Positions 37,929-47,499 of a stretch of 64,000 bases of DNA are shown here, in pieces. The DNA lies in NCBI GenBank assembly GCA_007244375.1, contig SCVW01000034.1:62001-126000 (forward strand), in the 5' to 3' direction. The stretch comes from Smithella sp. GTDB lineage: Bacteria; Desulfobacterota; Syntrophia; Syntrophales; Smithellaceae. Positions within the stretch are counted from its first letter, which is position 1; every line of letters begins with the position of its first letter. The notes under the pieces are model-generated. The model had not been told where the DNA came from and ran no database searches. It saw nothing but the letters and a program-made list of their open reading frames with translations. The position numbers were made by a program, and so were the translations under genes.

Positions 37929-38019
37929 ACTCTTGATTTTGAGAAGTTTATAATGTATGGGTTTCCCCCAATTATTTACAATTATTTAGGATAAAATAAT
38001 CCTAAGTGAGAAAGCATTA

Positions 38020-38586
38020 ATGCTTTACATAGCTCTTTTACATTATCCGGTTTATAATAAAGAAGGTAAGATTGTAACCACTGCAATTGCCAATATGGAT
38101 ATTCATGATATTGCGAGACTTGCAAAAACATATGCGGCAAGTGGATTTTACATAGTAAATCCGATAGATGAGCAAAGAAATCTGGCATGGCAAATTATTA
38201 ATCACTGGCGGGAAGGATACGGAGCAAATTTTAATAAATTTCGGCAGGCTGCTTTTGAATTGATAAAGATAAAAAAAAGTCTGTCTGATGTTTTAACCGA
38301 AATTTCCAGGGAAACCGGTCATGTTCCGAAAACTGTCGTGACAGGAGCTAATTTTTCAGCTGATCTTTTAAAATTTACAGAGCTTAGAGAAATGCTGAAA
38401 AATGATCACGACCCCTATATTATTATTTTCGGCACGGGATCAGGAATTGCTGCGGAAGTAGTAAATGCTGCAGATTATCGTTTAGAGCCAATAAAAGGAA
38501 TCGATGATTATAATCATCTGGCGGTACGTTCAGCAGTGGCAATTGTTTTGGACCGGATAAAAAGTATTTATAATGTAAATTTATAA
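38020..38586 (+). CDS. SAM-dependent RNA methyltransferase-like protein (Methyltrn_RNA_4, SPOUT-like)
   Basis: 188 residues. LYIALLHYPVYNKEGKIVTT at the N-terminus, and IIIFGTGSGIAAEVVNAADY ... GIDDYNHLAVRSAVAIVLDR resembles the SAM knot of TrmD/SPOUT enzymes. This family sits between trmD and rplS in Desulfobacterota; its RNA substrate is not known to me. A small dyad (37986-38005) precedes its ribosome site. Confidence 0.82.
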   Translation: MLYIALLHYPVYNKEGKIVTTAIANMDIHDIARLAKTYAASGFYIVNPIDEQRNLAWQIINHWREGYGANFNKFRQAAFELIKIKKSLSDVLTEISRETGHVPKTVVTGANFSADLLKFTELREMLKNDHDPYIIIFGTGSGIAAEVVNAADYRLEPIKGIDDYNHLAVRSAVAIVLDRIKSIYNVNL

Positions 38587-38611
38587 TGTAGCGAATGCAG
38601 GAGGAAAATAA

Positions 38612-38959
38612 ATGAATATAATAGAAATGATCGAAAAAGAAAACATGAGAGGGGATATACCGGGCTTTAAACCTGGCGACACAGTAAAAGTACATGTGCG
38701 TATTATTGAAGGCCAGAAGCAGAGAATTCAGGCCTTTGAGGGCGTTGTGATTCGAAAGAAGCGCGGTAACAGCAGAGCCAATTTTACTGTGAGAAAAATT
38801 TCCTACGGTGTTGGTGTAGAGAGAACCTTCCCTTTGCATTCTCCGATTATTGATCAGATTGAAGTTATCAGCAGGGGGAAAGTATCCCGATCGCGTCTTT
38901 ATTATTTAAGAAATTTAAGAGGGAAAAAAGCAAGAATTAAAGAAGCGGCGAAAACCTGA
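38612..38959 (+). CDS. rplS: 50S ribosomal protein L19
   Basis: 115 residues; [31 protein letters not shown] and the C-terminal [20 protein letters not shown] are diagnostic. AGGAGG site upstream. Confidence 0.97.
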   Translation: MNIIEMIEKENMRGDIPGFKPGDTVKVHVRIIEGQKQRIQAFEGVVIRKKRGNSRANFTVRKISYGVGVERTFPLHSPIIDQIEVISRGKVSRSRLYYLRNLRGKKARIKEAAKT

Positions 38960-39058
38960 TAAATTTTTTTAAAACTCAGATCAACTCTGTTTTGTTTGGT
39001 TCTATTAATTGATAAGGCCGATGCCTAAAGGAGAAAGAATAATTCTTTTATCTTTTCA

Positions 39059-39676
39059 ATGGATACTTTTGAGAAAATTGCCTATCAAGAAGGTTACCAG
39101 TTCATAGCAGGCATTGATGAAGCGGGAAGAGGACCGCTGGCAGGACCTGTTGTTGCTGCTGCCGTTATCCTTCCTCACGATTATTTGAATCCTGAGATAA
39201 AAGATTCCAAAAAACTCTCCGCATTTAAAAGAGAAGAATTATACGAAACAATTAACAAAGAAGCCATAGCGATCGGCATGAGAATCGTAGATGCGGAAGT
39301 TATCGATCATTACAATATACTTTACGCAACTCTTCAGGCTATGCGCGAAGCAGTTCTGGAACTCTCCACAATGCCGGATTTCCTGTTGATTGACGGCAAC
39401 CATCGCGTTCCAATTACGACTCCGCAGAAAACGATTGTCAAAGGAGATTCCCTTAGCATATCCATTGCCGCAGCATCCATCATGGCCAAAGTAAATCGGG
39501 ACAGAATAATGGAAATGTATCATCGCCAATTCCCCCAATATAACTTTCAGCAAAATAAGGGATACGGAACAAAAGAGCACCTTGATGCAATCAGAAAATT
39601 CGGTATCTGTAAAATTCATCGCAAATCATTCCATGTAAAAAATTTGCATCAAACAAATTTCGAATTCAATATATAA
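39059..39676 (+). CDS. rnhB: Ribonuclease HII
   Basis: 205 residues. AGIDEAGRGPLAGPVVAAAV (18-37) gives the catalytic DE pair, DSKKLSAFKRE follows, and DGNHRVP plus KGDSLSISIAAASIMAKVNR carry the remaining acidic site. Cleaves RNA in RNA-DNA hybrids, including single ribonucleotides. The nearest strong SD (39027-39033) is about 25 bases before the ATG, unusually far. Confidence 0.95.
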   Translation: MDTFEKIAYQEGYQFIAGIDEAGRGPLAGPVVAAAVILPHDYLNPEIKDSKKLSAFKREELYETINKEAIAIGMRIVDAEVIDHYNILYATLQAMREAVLELSTMPDFLLIDGNHRVPITTPQKTIVKGDSLSISIAAASIMAKVNRDRIMEMYHRQFPQYNFQQNKGYGTKEHLDAIRKFGICKIHRKSFHVKNLHQTNFEFNI

Positions 39677-39677
39677 A

Positions 39678-40052
39678 ATGAAAGATTCGTCCAAGATTAA
39701 AACCGGCAAAGAAGGAGAAAAGATCGCTGCTGCCTATCTTAAAAAAAACGGTTATCGTATAATCGAAACAAATTTCCGTTGTGCAATCGGTGAAATAGAT
39801 ATCATTGCCAGGGAAAAAGATGAACTTGTTTTCCTTGAAGTCAAAACGAGAAGATCCAAAGATCTTGGATTTCCGGAACAAGCAGTAGGAATAAAAAAAC
39901 AGAAAAAAATGTCTCAACTGGCGTTATGGTATCTTCAGTATAAAAATATCAAGAATACCAATTCGCGATTTGATGTATTGGCGGTAATAATGCTTCCATC
40001 AGGCAATGAAATAAAACTTATAAAAAATGCCTTTGATTTCATTGCTGCATGA
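39678..40052 (+). CDS. YraN family (UPF0102) putative endonuclease
   Basis: 124 residues; GEIDIIAREKDELVFLEVKT (about 38-57) is the restriction-endonuclease-like core with D-x(n)-E-x-K. One base after rnhB, a common pairing. Function unproven. Confidence 0.92.
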   Translation: MKDSSKIKTGKEGEKIAAAYLKKNGYRIIETNFRCAIGEIDIIAREKDELVFLEVKTRRSKDLGFPEQAVGIKKQKKMSQLALWYLQYKNIKNTNSRFDVLAVIMLPSGNEIKLIKNAFDFIAA

Positions 40053-40057
40053 TCATA

Positions 40058-41440
40058 TCAAGTTTTAAAATGACTCAAGGCAGGTTTGCCAATGGGATAA
40101 ACGTTAAAACCAATAGAAAAGCATTTCTTGTGATCGATAATGTTACGTCCATCGAAGATAAAAGCAGGCTTTACCATTGATTTATATATTTTACGGAAAT
40201 CCAAATTCCTGTATAAATTCCAATCGGTTAGAATAAGCAAAGCATGGCAACCGGCGGCAGCCATGTACGGGTCTTCAATATATTTTACCTTACCTTTGAT
40301 TCCTGAAAGATCAGCAGCAGCGTTTTTTAGAGCTTTAGGATCGGAAATAATCAATTCGGCATGTTCCGCAAGCAGCTTTTGCGAAATATAAATTGCCGGA
40401 CTTTCTCTTGTGTCTCCGGTATCAGCTTTAAAGGCAAAGCCGAGTATGCAAATTTTTTTACCTGCCAATGTGCCAAACATGCTGTTGAGTATATTGGCGA
40501 CAAAACGTTCCTGCTGATATTCATTAATTTTAACAACATTTTCCCAGTAAGAAGCAACTTCCTTTAAACCATAGTAACGACAGAGATAAACAAGATTTAA
40601 AATATCCTTTTTAAAACATGATCCGCCGAAACCGATACTTGCCTTAAGAAATTTATCGCCGATGCGGCTATCCATTCCCACTGCTTTGGCCACTTCCATA
40701 ATATCGGCATCGGTTTTTTCACAAAGCGCAGATATGGAATTGATAGATGACACTCGTTGTGCCAGAAAAGCATTGGCTACCAACTTGGATAATTCACTGC
40801 TCCAGATATTTGAAGTAATAATTTTTTCTTGAGGAATCCACCGGGAATATATTTTTATCAATTCTGCGCGAGCTTTTAATCCGCTTTTCGTTTCGTGAGA
40901 ACCAATGAGAACCCGATCGGGATTTTCCAAATCGCTTATTGCTGTGCCTTCTGCCATAAATTCCGGATTGGACAGAACTTCAAATTTGAATTTACCTTTT
41001 GCCGAAGATAAAATTTTTTCCATGGCCAGAGCGGTTTTTACAGGGAGAGTACTTTTTTCAATTACAATTTTCGATGATCGAGAATACTTGAGAATCTGAC
41101 GCGCCGTTTTTTCCCAGTACTGCAAATCAGCTGCCATATCGGCACCGGCTCCGTAAGTCTTGGTTGGAGTATGAACGCTTACAAATATAATATCATTTTC
41201 TTTTATCTGATTTTCGGTATCTTTTTTGAAGAATAAATTTTTTCCTCGCGTCTTTTTTACGATCTTATCCAATCCCGGTTCATAGATCGGAAGTTCTTCC
41301 GAGTTCCAGGCGTCAATGCGTTCAGAATTAATATCAACTACAGTAACCCGGTAATCCGGACATTTATAGGCGATCATTGCCATAGAAGGACCGCCTACAT
41401 AACCGGCTCCGATACAAAGAATATTTTTCTTTGATTTCAT
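40058..41440 (-). CDS. ugd: UDP-glucose 6-dehydrogenase
   Basis: 460 residues, the length and motifs of the eukaryote-like UGDH branch. NAD motif IGAGYVGGPSMAMIA (6-20), VHTPTKTYG, IEKSTLPVKTA, and catalytic Cys in GFGGSCFKKDILNL (about 272). Makes UDP-glucuronate, the substrate of the next enzyme in the cluster. It ends 5 bases from the convergent yraN-like gene, with no terminator visible between. Confidence 0.93.
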   Translation of the reverse strand: MKSKKNILCIGAGYVGGPSMAMIAYKCPDYRVTVVDINSERIDAWNSEELPIYEPGLDKIVKKTRGKNLFFKKDTENQIKENDIIFVSVHTPTKTYGAGADMAADLQYWEKTARQILKYSRSSKIVIEKSTLPVKTALAMEKILSSAKGKFKFEVLSNPEFMAEGTAISDLENPDRVLIGSHETKSGLKARAELIKIYSRWIPQEKIITSNIWSSELSKLVANAFLAQRVSSINSISALCEKTDADIMEVAKAVGMDSRIGDKFLKASIGFGGSCFKKDILNLVYLCRYYGLKEVASYWENVVKINEYQQERFVANILNSMFGTLAGKKICILGFAFKADTGDTRESPAIYISQKLLAEHAELIISDPKALKNAAADLSGIKGKVKYIEDPYMAAAGCHALLILTDWNLYRNLDFRKIYKSMVKPAFIFDGRNIIDHKKCFSIGFNVYPIGKPALSHFKT

Positions 41441-41466
41441 TAATATTGGATTCTCCTTTTTTCTGA

Positions 41467-42408
41467 TTATTTTACTTTTAATACTTCACGAAAATAATGA
41501 ATTGTATTTGACAATCCTTCTCCCAATTCTACTTTTGGCTTCCAGCTGATTTTTCCCATGGCCAAAGATATATCCGGTTTACGTTGAACAGGGTCGTCAG
41601 CAGGGAGAGGCTGAAATTCAATTCCGGAGGAGCTATTCGTTAATTTGATAATCAGTTGTGCCAGTTGCATTATTGTGAATTCTGCCGGATTGCCGATGTT
41701 TACAGGACCATAAAAATCATCTGCCGAATTCATCATTGTGATTAATCCCGTGATCATATCATCAACATAACAAAATGATCTTGTATGGGAGCCGTCTCCA
41801 TAAATAGTTATATTTTTATTTTGCAGAGCCTGAACGATAAAATTGCTTACCACGCGGCCATCATTTATAGCCATACGTGGACCGTATGTGTTAAATATTC
41901 TGACTATTTTAGTGTTGACGGAATTTTGACGCCGATAGTCCATCATAAGACATTCCGCTGCTCTTTTTCCTTCGTCATAGCAACTGCGGATTCCTACCGG
42001 ATTGACTTTCCCCCAGTATGATTCATTTTGCGGGTGCACTTCCGGATTGCCGTAAACTTCCGATGTGGAAGCCTGAAGTACTTTTGCTTTTGTCCTTTTG
42101 GCAATACCCAGAACATTTATTGCTCCCATGACATTTGTTTTGACGGTTTTGATAGGATTAAACTGATAGTGCACTGGGGAAGCGGGGCAGGCAAGATTGT
42201 ATATTTCATCAACTTCAAGATAAATGGGATTTATAATATCGTGCCGAATCAATTCAAAATGGGGAAGATTGATAAGCTGAGCTATGTTATTTTTATTGCC
42301 CGTAAAAAAATTGTCCAGGCAGATTACATCGTTGCCTTCATTCAATAATCGGTCACAAAGATGTGATCCCAAAAATCCGGCGCCTCCGGTTATTAATATA
42401 CGTTTCAT
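41467..42408 (-). CDS. UDP-glucuronate decarboxylase (UDP-xylose synthase)
   Basis: 313 residues, extended [18 protein letters not shown] (8-22), [17 protein letters not shown] and the active-site YDEGKRAAE (about 144) are characteristic of UXS-type decarboxylases. With ugd it gives UDP-glucose to UDP-glucuronate to UDP-xylose. First gene of this two-gene operon, 26 bases before ugd. Confidence 0.92.
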   Translation of the reverse strand: MKRILITGGAGFLGSHLCDRLLNEGNDVICLDNFFTGNKNNIAQLINLPHFELIRHDIINPIYLEVDEIYNLACPASPVHYQFNPIKTVKTNVMGAINVLGIAKRTKAKVLQASTSEVYGNPEVHPQNESYWGKVNPVGIRSCYDEGKRAAECLMMDYRRQNSVNTKIVRIFNTYGPRMAINDGRVVSNFIVQALQNKNITIYGDGSHTRSFCYVDDMITGLITMMNSADDFYGPVNIGNPAEFTIMQLAQLIIKLTNSSSGIEFQPLPADDPVQRKPDISLAMGKISWKPKVELGEGLSNTIHYFREVLKVK

Positions 42409-42507
42409 TATTGTATTTTGTCGTTAGTGTAGATAAATTTTAAAACTATCGCATTAAACCTGAAATGCAGTAAAGATGTCAACTATAAAATCATTTATCC
42501 GGCATGC

Positions 42508-42534
42508 AAGAATATTTTTCTTAAAAATATTCTT
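42508..42534. promoter_or_regulatory. Perfect 12-bp inverted repeat in a divergent promoter region
   Basis: AAGAATATTTTT (42508-42519) and AAAAATATTCTT (42523-42534) around a 3-base loop. Lies between the minus-strand UXS gene and the plus-strand gene at 42610. No long T-run follows, so an operator or cruciform is as likely as a terminator. Confidence 0.45.
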
Positions 42535-42609
42535 TGATATATGTCTTGAACTGTTTTTTGCATTATGATAGCTAAAATTGTTAATTCAAATGATCTTAAG
42601 GAGATTATT

Positions 42610-42933
42610 ATGGATTTAGATTCGGAAGCAACGGCAGAAAAAAATATCCGAGAGTTAAAAAACGATTACGAAGACCTGAACAATGGCAGTAATCAGGATG
42701 TAATTGTAGTTGATGGCCGCGGCTATGAGAAAAATGGAAATAATAAAAGAAAAGTATATACCCTTGTCGATGTTATTGAAGATACCGAAACGGCAAACAG
42801 CCTCAATGAAGAAATTATAAGACGGGCGACAGATATTATTGAAAGAATTGCCAGAGAAACGGTACCGGAAATCGCCGAAAAAGTTATTAAAGAAGAAATT
42901 GAAAAGCTCAAGAAATTATACGGCAGCGATTGA
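42610..42933 (+). CDS. Small acidic protein of unknown function with amphipathic C-terminal helices
   Basis: 107 residues. The ATG at 42610 is chosen because AAGGAG lies 6 bases upstream; an upstream ATG at 42565 has none. The middle (DVIVVDGRGYEKNGNNKRKV) is unremarkable. The C-terminus, with RIARETVPEIAEKVIKEEIE (about 82-101), is an amphipathic helix resembling the tail of several Desulfobacterota response-regulator-like proteins and loosely PopZ. No function assigned. Confidence 0.7.
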   Translation: MDLDSEATAEKNIRELKNDYEDLNNGSNQDVIVVDGRGYEKNGNNKRKVYTLVDVIEDTETANSLNEEIIRRATDIIERIARETVPEIAEKVIKEEIEKLKKLYGSD

Positions 42934-42952
42934 AAGAAAAGGGGACTGTATT

Positions 42953-43555
42953 ATGAATAATTGTAAGATTTATTTGTATATACTTATTGCTTTAATTTTA
43001 AATATTAGCGGATGTTCCAATAATTCACAATATGGATTAAGGCCTAATTATGATCAGAATTCGGCAAAAATTATCGCATTACTTCCAGTAGAAAATATAA
43101 CTTTTGATAGTAAAACATCTAAATTATTGCGATTCAAATTATTTGAAGAACTTTATTTTAAGGGTTATTCCAAATTACCTCTGAACGTAATCGACAAGAA
43201 GTTGGAGTCTCTGTACATCGACAAGAAATCAAAAAATAACAAGGATATTATTGATCCTCAGACATTAAGAGATTTGGTGGGTGCCGATGCAGGAATGTAT
43301 TGCACATTGATTGATGAGGAAAAATCAAAGACAGTTTTCTACGCTCCTGTAACAATAGCAATCCGTTGTGAATTGCGCAGTAGTGAGACTGGTGAAGTTC
43401 TTTGGAATGCCGAGAGTAAATCTACAAGCAGAAATTTTGATTTAACAAAAAAAGGACTGGAAAGAAAATCAACCGAAACTTATGAAACTGTAATTGAAGA
43501 AGTGGTCAATAAAGTAATGAAAACTCTGCCGGATGGGCCTAACTTGCGTGGATAA
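42953..43555 (+). CDS. GNA1162-like (DUF799-type) outer-membrane lipoprotein
   Basis: 200 residues from the ATG at 42953. Lipoprotein signal ILIALILNISGC, Cys21 or so. The remainder (IIALLPVENITFDSKTSK, then RDLVGADAGMYCTLIDEE and CELRSSETGEVLWNAES) follows the TolB-N-like fold of GNA1162/DUF799 lipoproteins. Often found with efflux or polysaccharide systems; here downstream of the small acidic protein by 19 bases. Confidence 0.72.
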   Translation: MNNCKIYLYILIALILNISGCSNNSQYGLRPNYDQNSAKIIALLPVENITFDSKTSKLLRFKLFEELYFKGYSKLPLNVIDKKLESLYIDKKSKNNKDIIDPQTLRDLVGADAGMYCTLIDEEKSKTVFYAPVTIAIRCELRSSETGEVLWNAESKSTSRNFDLTKKGLERKSTETYETVIEEVVNKVMKTLPDGPNLRG

Positions 43556-43629
43556 AAGAAAACATGATCCGGTATTTTCGAATAGAAGCAGAAATAATAA
43601 AAATTAAAAGATTGATAGTAGAATTATAA

Positions 43630-44190
43630 ATGAACATACCAAATTTATTGTCCTTAACTCGGATTATACTAGTTCCCGTCTTCATAATTTTTCTGATACA
43701 AGACAAATATTATAATGCGTTGATTGTTTTCATTATTGCCGGTTTAACTGATGCACTTGACGGCACAATGGCTCGCTTATTAAATGCTCAAACGAAACTT
43801 GGTTCATATTTGGATCCCATTGCCGATAAATTGTTGCTGACGACAAGTTTTTTGATTCTGGCAATCCTGGGAATTGTGCCTAGCTGGCTGACAGTAATTG
43901 TAATCAGCAGGGATTTTATGATATTACTTGGTATAGCAATTCTTACGTTAATGTCGATTACTTTTGAAATTAAACCGGCTTTGATAGGAAAAATAACCAC
44001 TACCTTGCAAATAGGTACGGTTTTTCTGGTTTTACTTTATAAGGCGTTCACTCAAAATTTAAGTTATGAATGCATATTATCTGTTTTATTTTGGTTAACG
44101 GCAGCATTTACAGTTGCTTCCGGGTTAGTATACATAATCAGAGGAGTCAAAATAGTCAATAGAACCAATATCAAAGATATTGAAAAATAA
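43630..44190 (+). CDS. pgsA: CDP-diacylglycerol-glycerol-3-phosphate 3-phosphatidyltransferase
   Basis: 186 residues, four or five membrane helices. The full CDP-alcohol phosphatidyltransferase motif D-x2-DG-x2-AR-x8-G-x3-D-x3-D is present (DALDGTMAR ... GSYLDPIADKLL, about 39-66). Start NIPNLLSLTRIILVPVF is typical. Commits CDP-DAG to phosphatidylglycerol. Confidence 0.93.
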   Translation: MNIPNLLSLTRIILVPVFIIFLIQDKYYNALIVFIIAGLTDALDGTMARLLNAQTKLGSYLDPIADKLLLTTSFLILAILGIVPSWLTVIVISRDFMILLGIAILTLMSITFEIKPALIGKITTTLQIGTVFLVLLYKAFTQNLSYECILSVLFWLTAAFTVASGLVYIIRGVKIVNRTNIKDIEK

Positions 44191-44199
44191 GATATTTGC

Positions 44200-44228
44200 T
44201 TGACACTGTAGAATTTTACTGATATTTT
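44200..44228 (+). promoter_or_regulatory. Candidate tRNA-Val promoter
   Basis: TTGACA (44200-44205), 17 bases, TATTTT (44223-44228); the tRNA begins 27 bases later. Confidence 0.5.
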
Positions 44229-44254
44229 ATAAATTTATGAACTGAATTATTCGT

Positions 44255-44329
44255 AGGCAAGTAGCTCAGGGGGAGAGCGCCATCCTGACGCGGTGGATGT
44301 CCAGGGTTCAAATCCCTGCTTGCCTACCA
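44255..44329 (+). tRNA. tRNA-Val (anticodon GAC), CCA encoded
   Basis: Acceptor AGGCAAG (44255) pairs with CTTGCCT before ACCA; D-arm GCTC/GAGC with a short loop; anticodon stem CCATC/GGTGG with loop CTGACGC (anticodon GAC); T-arm CAGGG TTCAAAT CCCTG. 75 nt. Reads GUC/GUU valine codons. Confidence 0.95.
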
Positions 44330-44366
44330 TTTTAATATAGAAAAAATGTCATTAGTTCAGTACTTC

Positions 44367-44396
44367 AAGGGCATCAGCAAATTGTGGTGCCCTTTT
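44367..44396 (+). terminator. Hairpin plus T4 between tRNA-Val and thrS
   Basis: AAGGGCATC (44367-44375) pairs with GGTGCCCTT (44386-44394), then TT. It may end the tRNA transcript or act in the short leader of thrS, whose ATG is 32 bases further. Confidence 0.5.
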
Positions 44397-44427
44397 AAAA
44401 TGATTTACAATTATTTCATTATAAGTT

Positions 44428-46341
44428 ATGGATATTAAAGTTATATTTCCCGACAACAAAGAATTTTCTTTTAAAGAAGGAATTGCTGCGGCCAAAGCTT
44501 TGGAAAGTTGGAAAAAGGAGTTATTGGCATCCACGTTAGCTGTCAAAATCAACAATATACCTGCTGATATGAGCTCACAGATTAGAGAAAATTCAAAAAT
44601 TGATTTAATAGATATATCTTCTACTGAAGGTTTATCTATATTACGTCACAGCATATCTCACGTGATGGCTCAGGCAGTTCAGGAAGTTTTTCCAGGCGCG
44701 AAAGTAAGCATTGGACCTTCCATCGAAGACGGTTTTTACTATGATTTTGAATATAAGGATGCGTTTACCACAGAAGATTTTCCAAAAATAGAAGCTCGAA
44801 TGAAGAAAATCATCGCTGCCAATTATCCTTTTATACGCGAAGAACTTTCACGAGTGGAAGCAATAAAATTATTCGAAGAGAGGAATGAAAATTATAAGGT
44901 TGAATTGATTAATGATTTACCTGAAAATGTTAAGGAAGTCAGTATTTATAAACAAGGAACATATATTGATTTATGCCGTGGACCGCACATACCTTCAACA
45001 GGCATGATAAAAGCCTTTAAATTATTGAGTGTTGCCGGTGCATACTGGAGAGGCAATGAAAACAACAAAATGTTGCAGCGTATTTATGGCACCGGTTTTG
45101 CCGATGAGAACGAACTTAATGATTATTTAAATCTCCTGGAAGAAGCAAAGAAGAGAGATCATCGTCGATTAGGCAGAGAACTGGATCTTTTTCAGGTTAA
45201 TGAAGAAGCAGGACCGGGTTTGGTAATTTTTCATCCTAAAGGCATGTTGTTACGCTATATTATAGAAGATTGGGAAAAGAAAGAACATTTAAAACGCGGC
45301 TACGATATGGTTATGGGACCTCAAATTCTAAAAGTTGATTTATGGAAAAAATCAGGCCATTTTGATCATTATCGGGATAATATGTATTTTACAGAAGTGG
45401 ATGAACAGGTATACGGAATCAAGCCGATGAACTGTCTCGCCCATATGTTAATATACAAATCAAAGATAAGAAGTTACAGAGATTTACCGCTGCGTTATTT
45501 TGAACTGGGCACTGTTCATCGTCATGAAAAAACCGGAGTTTTACATGGATTGTTGAGAGTAAGGCAATTTACTCAGGACGATGCTCATATAATTTGTATG
45601 CCGGAACAATTAAATTCAGAAATCTGTGCAATTGCCGATTTTGTCAGTTATGCCATGGGTGTTTTCGGATTTGAGTATGAAGTGGAATTAAGCACCAGGC
45701 CGGAAAAATCCATAGGTTCCGACGAAGATTGGAATCTGGCTACCACTGCTCTGGAAAATGCTCTTAAAGATAACAACATCCATTATGAAGTAAATGAAGG
45801 TGACGGAGCTTTCTACGGACCCAAAATTGATTTCAAATTAAAAGACGCTTTAAAAAGAAAATGGCAGTGTGCAACCATTCAATGTGATTTTACGCTGCCG
45901 GAAAGATTCGACTTGAATTATATCGGTGCGGACGGAGAAAAACACCGTCCTGTTATGTTGCACAGAGTCATTCTGGGAGCGATTGAACGCTTCATGGGAG
46001 TGCTGATCGAACATTACGCCGGTGCTTTTCCAGTCTGGCTATCTCCCACTCAGTGTGTTTTATTGACAGTAACAGATAAACAGATACCATATGCTGAAAC
46101 AGTTTATGAAAAACTGATTCAATCCGGCATTCGTTGCGAAAAGTATTTTGATAATGAAAAATTAGGTTATAAAATTCGTCAGGCGCAGATGCAAAAAATA
46201 CCATATATGCTTGTAATCGGAGACAAAGAGGTAGAAGCAAGGTCGGTAGCTCCACGAACACGTGACGGTAAAAATCTTGGCACATTGCCTGTTGATGAAT
46301 TTATTGCTTTATTGCATGAAATATGTGAGAAAAAACAATAA
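44428..46341 (+). CDS. thrS: Threonyl-tRNA synthetase
   Basis: 637 residues. N-terminal TGS domain (1-62), editing domain with [16 protein letters not shown] (about 73-88), and class II core (motif 2 [20 protein letters not shown]). C-terminal anticodon domain. Start of the thrS-infC-rpmI-rplT-pheST-ihfA run. Confidence 0.96.
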   Translation: MDIKVIFPDNKEFSFKEGIAAAKALESWKKELLASTLAVKINNIPADMSSQIRENSKIDLIDISSTEGLSILRHSISHVMAQAVQEVFPGAKVSIGPSIEDGFYYDFEYKDAFTTEDFPKIEARMKKIIAANYPFIREELSRVEAIKLFEERNENYKVELINDLPENVKEVSIYKQGTYIDLCRGPHIPSTGMIKAFKLLSVAGAYWRGNENNKMLQRIYGTGFADENELNDYLNLLEEAKKRDHRRLGRELDLFQVNEEAGPGLVIFHPKGMLLRYIIEDWEKKEHLKRGYDMVMGPQILKVDLWKKSGHFDHYRDNMYFTEVDEQVYGIKPMNCLAHMLIYKSKIRSYRDLPLRYFELGTVHRHEKTGVLHGLLRVRQFTQDDAHIICMPEQLNSEICAIADFVSYAMGVFGFEYEVELSTRPEKSIGSDEDWNLATTALENALKDNNIHYEVNEGDGAFYGPKIDFKLKDALKRKWQCATIQCDFTLPERFDLNYIGADGEKHRPVMLHRVILGAIERFMGVLIEHYAGAFPVWLSPTQCVLLTVTDKQIPYAETVYEKLIQSGIRCEKYFDNEKLGYKIRQAQMQKIPYMLVIGDKEVEARSVAPRTRDGKNLGTLPVDEFIALLHEICEKKQ

Positions 46342-46377
46342 GATTTATTTAAACTGTATAATTTCAGGAGGTGACAT

Positions 46378-46887
46378 ATAGTTAAGGATTTAAGAGTTAA
46401 TAGAGAAATAAAGTCGGCCACAGTTCGGGTTATCAGCGAGGAAGGAAAGCAACTGGGTGTGGTTTCGTTAGAAGAAGCCCTTGCCAGTGCAGAAAGTGTC
46501 GGGCTGGATTTAGTAGAAGTATCAACTACAGACCCTCCGGTCTGTAAAATAATGGATTATGGCAAATATCGTTACAAACAAAGTAAAAAACTCCACGATG
46601 CCAAAAAGAGCCAGACAATAATTCAAATTAAGGAGATTAAATTAAAACCTAAAACGGAAGAACATGATATACAGGTTAAGCTTAAACATATTAAAAAGTT
46701 TTTGAAAAATCATGACAAAGTTAAAATTTCCATGATGTTCAGAGGACGGGAAATCGCTTTTACCGATATCGGCAGGAATCTGATGGAAAGAATAAAGTTT
46801 GAATTGATAAATGAAGGTATTATAGATCAAGAACCAAGGCTGGAAGGACGCAATATGGTGATGATAGTTTCACCAAAAAAACAATAA
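46378..46887 (+). CDS. infC: Translation initiation factor IF-3, ATA start codon
   Basis: 169 residues when read from ATA at 46378. AGGAGG (46366-46371) lies 6 bases upstream and an in-frame TGA (46372) excludes any earlier start. The first ATG/GTG in frame (GTG 46459) would delete the conserved [16 protein letters not shown] segment of the N-terminal domain. The C-terminal domain ([16 protein letters not shown]..., [10 protein letters not shown]) is intact. A non-AUG start is how IF-3 is autoregulated in E. coli (AUU); ATA probably serves the same end. Confidence 0.9.
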   Translation: MVKDLRVNREIKSATVRVISEEGKQLGVVSLEEALASAESVGLDLVEVSTTDPPVCKIMDYGKYRYKQSKKLHDAKKSQTIIQIKEIKLKPKTEEHDIQVKLKHIKKFLKNHDKVKISMMFRGREIAFTDIGRNLMERIKFELINEGIIDQEPRLEGRNMVMIVSPKKQ

Positions 46888-46903
46888 GGATAGAGGTGAT
46901 TGC

Positions 46904-47101
46904 ATGCCAAAATTAAAAACGCACAGAGGAGCGGCTAAACGTTTTTCTCTTACCGCCAAAGGTAAAGTTAAGCGCAGTAAGGCTTTTGCCAGCCACATTC
47001 TCACAAAAAAAACTACGAAAAGAAAAAGAACTTTAAGGAAATCAACATTAGTTGATCATGCTAATGAAAAAGCTATAAAGAGGCTTATTCCTTATCTATA
47101 G
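46904..47101 (+). CDS. rpmI: 50S ribosomal protein L35
   Basis: 65 residues; [20 protein letters not shown] is diagnostic. 16 bases after infC. Confidence 0.97.
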   Translation: MPKLKTHRGAAKRFSLTAKGKVKRSKAFASHILTKKTTKRKRTLRKSTLVDHANEKAIKRLIPYL

Positions 47102-47143
47102 ACCAGAGACGTTTATATTTGTTATTATTAGGAGAAAAGAACA

Positions 47144-47494
47144 ATGTCAAGAGTAAAGAGGAGCGTTAATGCTCGCAAGAAAAGAAGAAAGGTGTTAAAG
47201 CTGGCCAAAGGTTTTTTCGGCGCTCGCAGCCGTCTGCTGAGAACAGCGACTGAAGCCGTGGACAAGGCAATGAAATACGCAACTCGTGATCGTCGGGCGA
47301 GAAAAAGAGAATTTCGCCAATTATGGATTGCGCGCATTAATGCGGCTGCCGGCGAAAACAATATAACCTATAGCAGGTTAATTGACGGCATGAAAAAAGC
47401 AGGTATATGCTTGGACCGCAAAATTCTGGCGGAACTTGCTGTGAATGATCCAAAGGGATTCGCCCAGGTTGTGACAATGGCTAAAGGCAATTAA
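47144..47494 (+). CDS. rplT: 50S ribosomal protein L20
   Basis: 116 residues; [20 protein letters not shown] and [13 protein letters not shown] are typical. AGGAG site upstream. In other bacteria L20 autoregulates rpmI-rplT; no clear operator was recognised here. Confidence 0.97.
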   Translation: MSRVKRSVNARKKRRKVLKLAKGFFGARSRLLRTATEAVDKAMKYATRDRRARKREFRQLWIARINAAAGENNITYSRLIDGMKKAGICLDRKILAELAVNDPKGFAQVVTMAKGN

Positions 47495-47499
47495 GCGGC

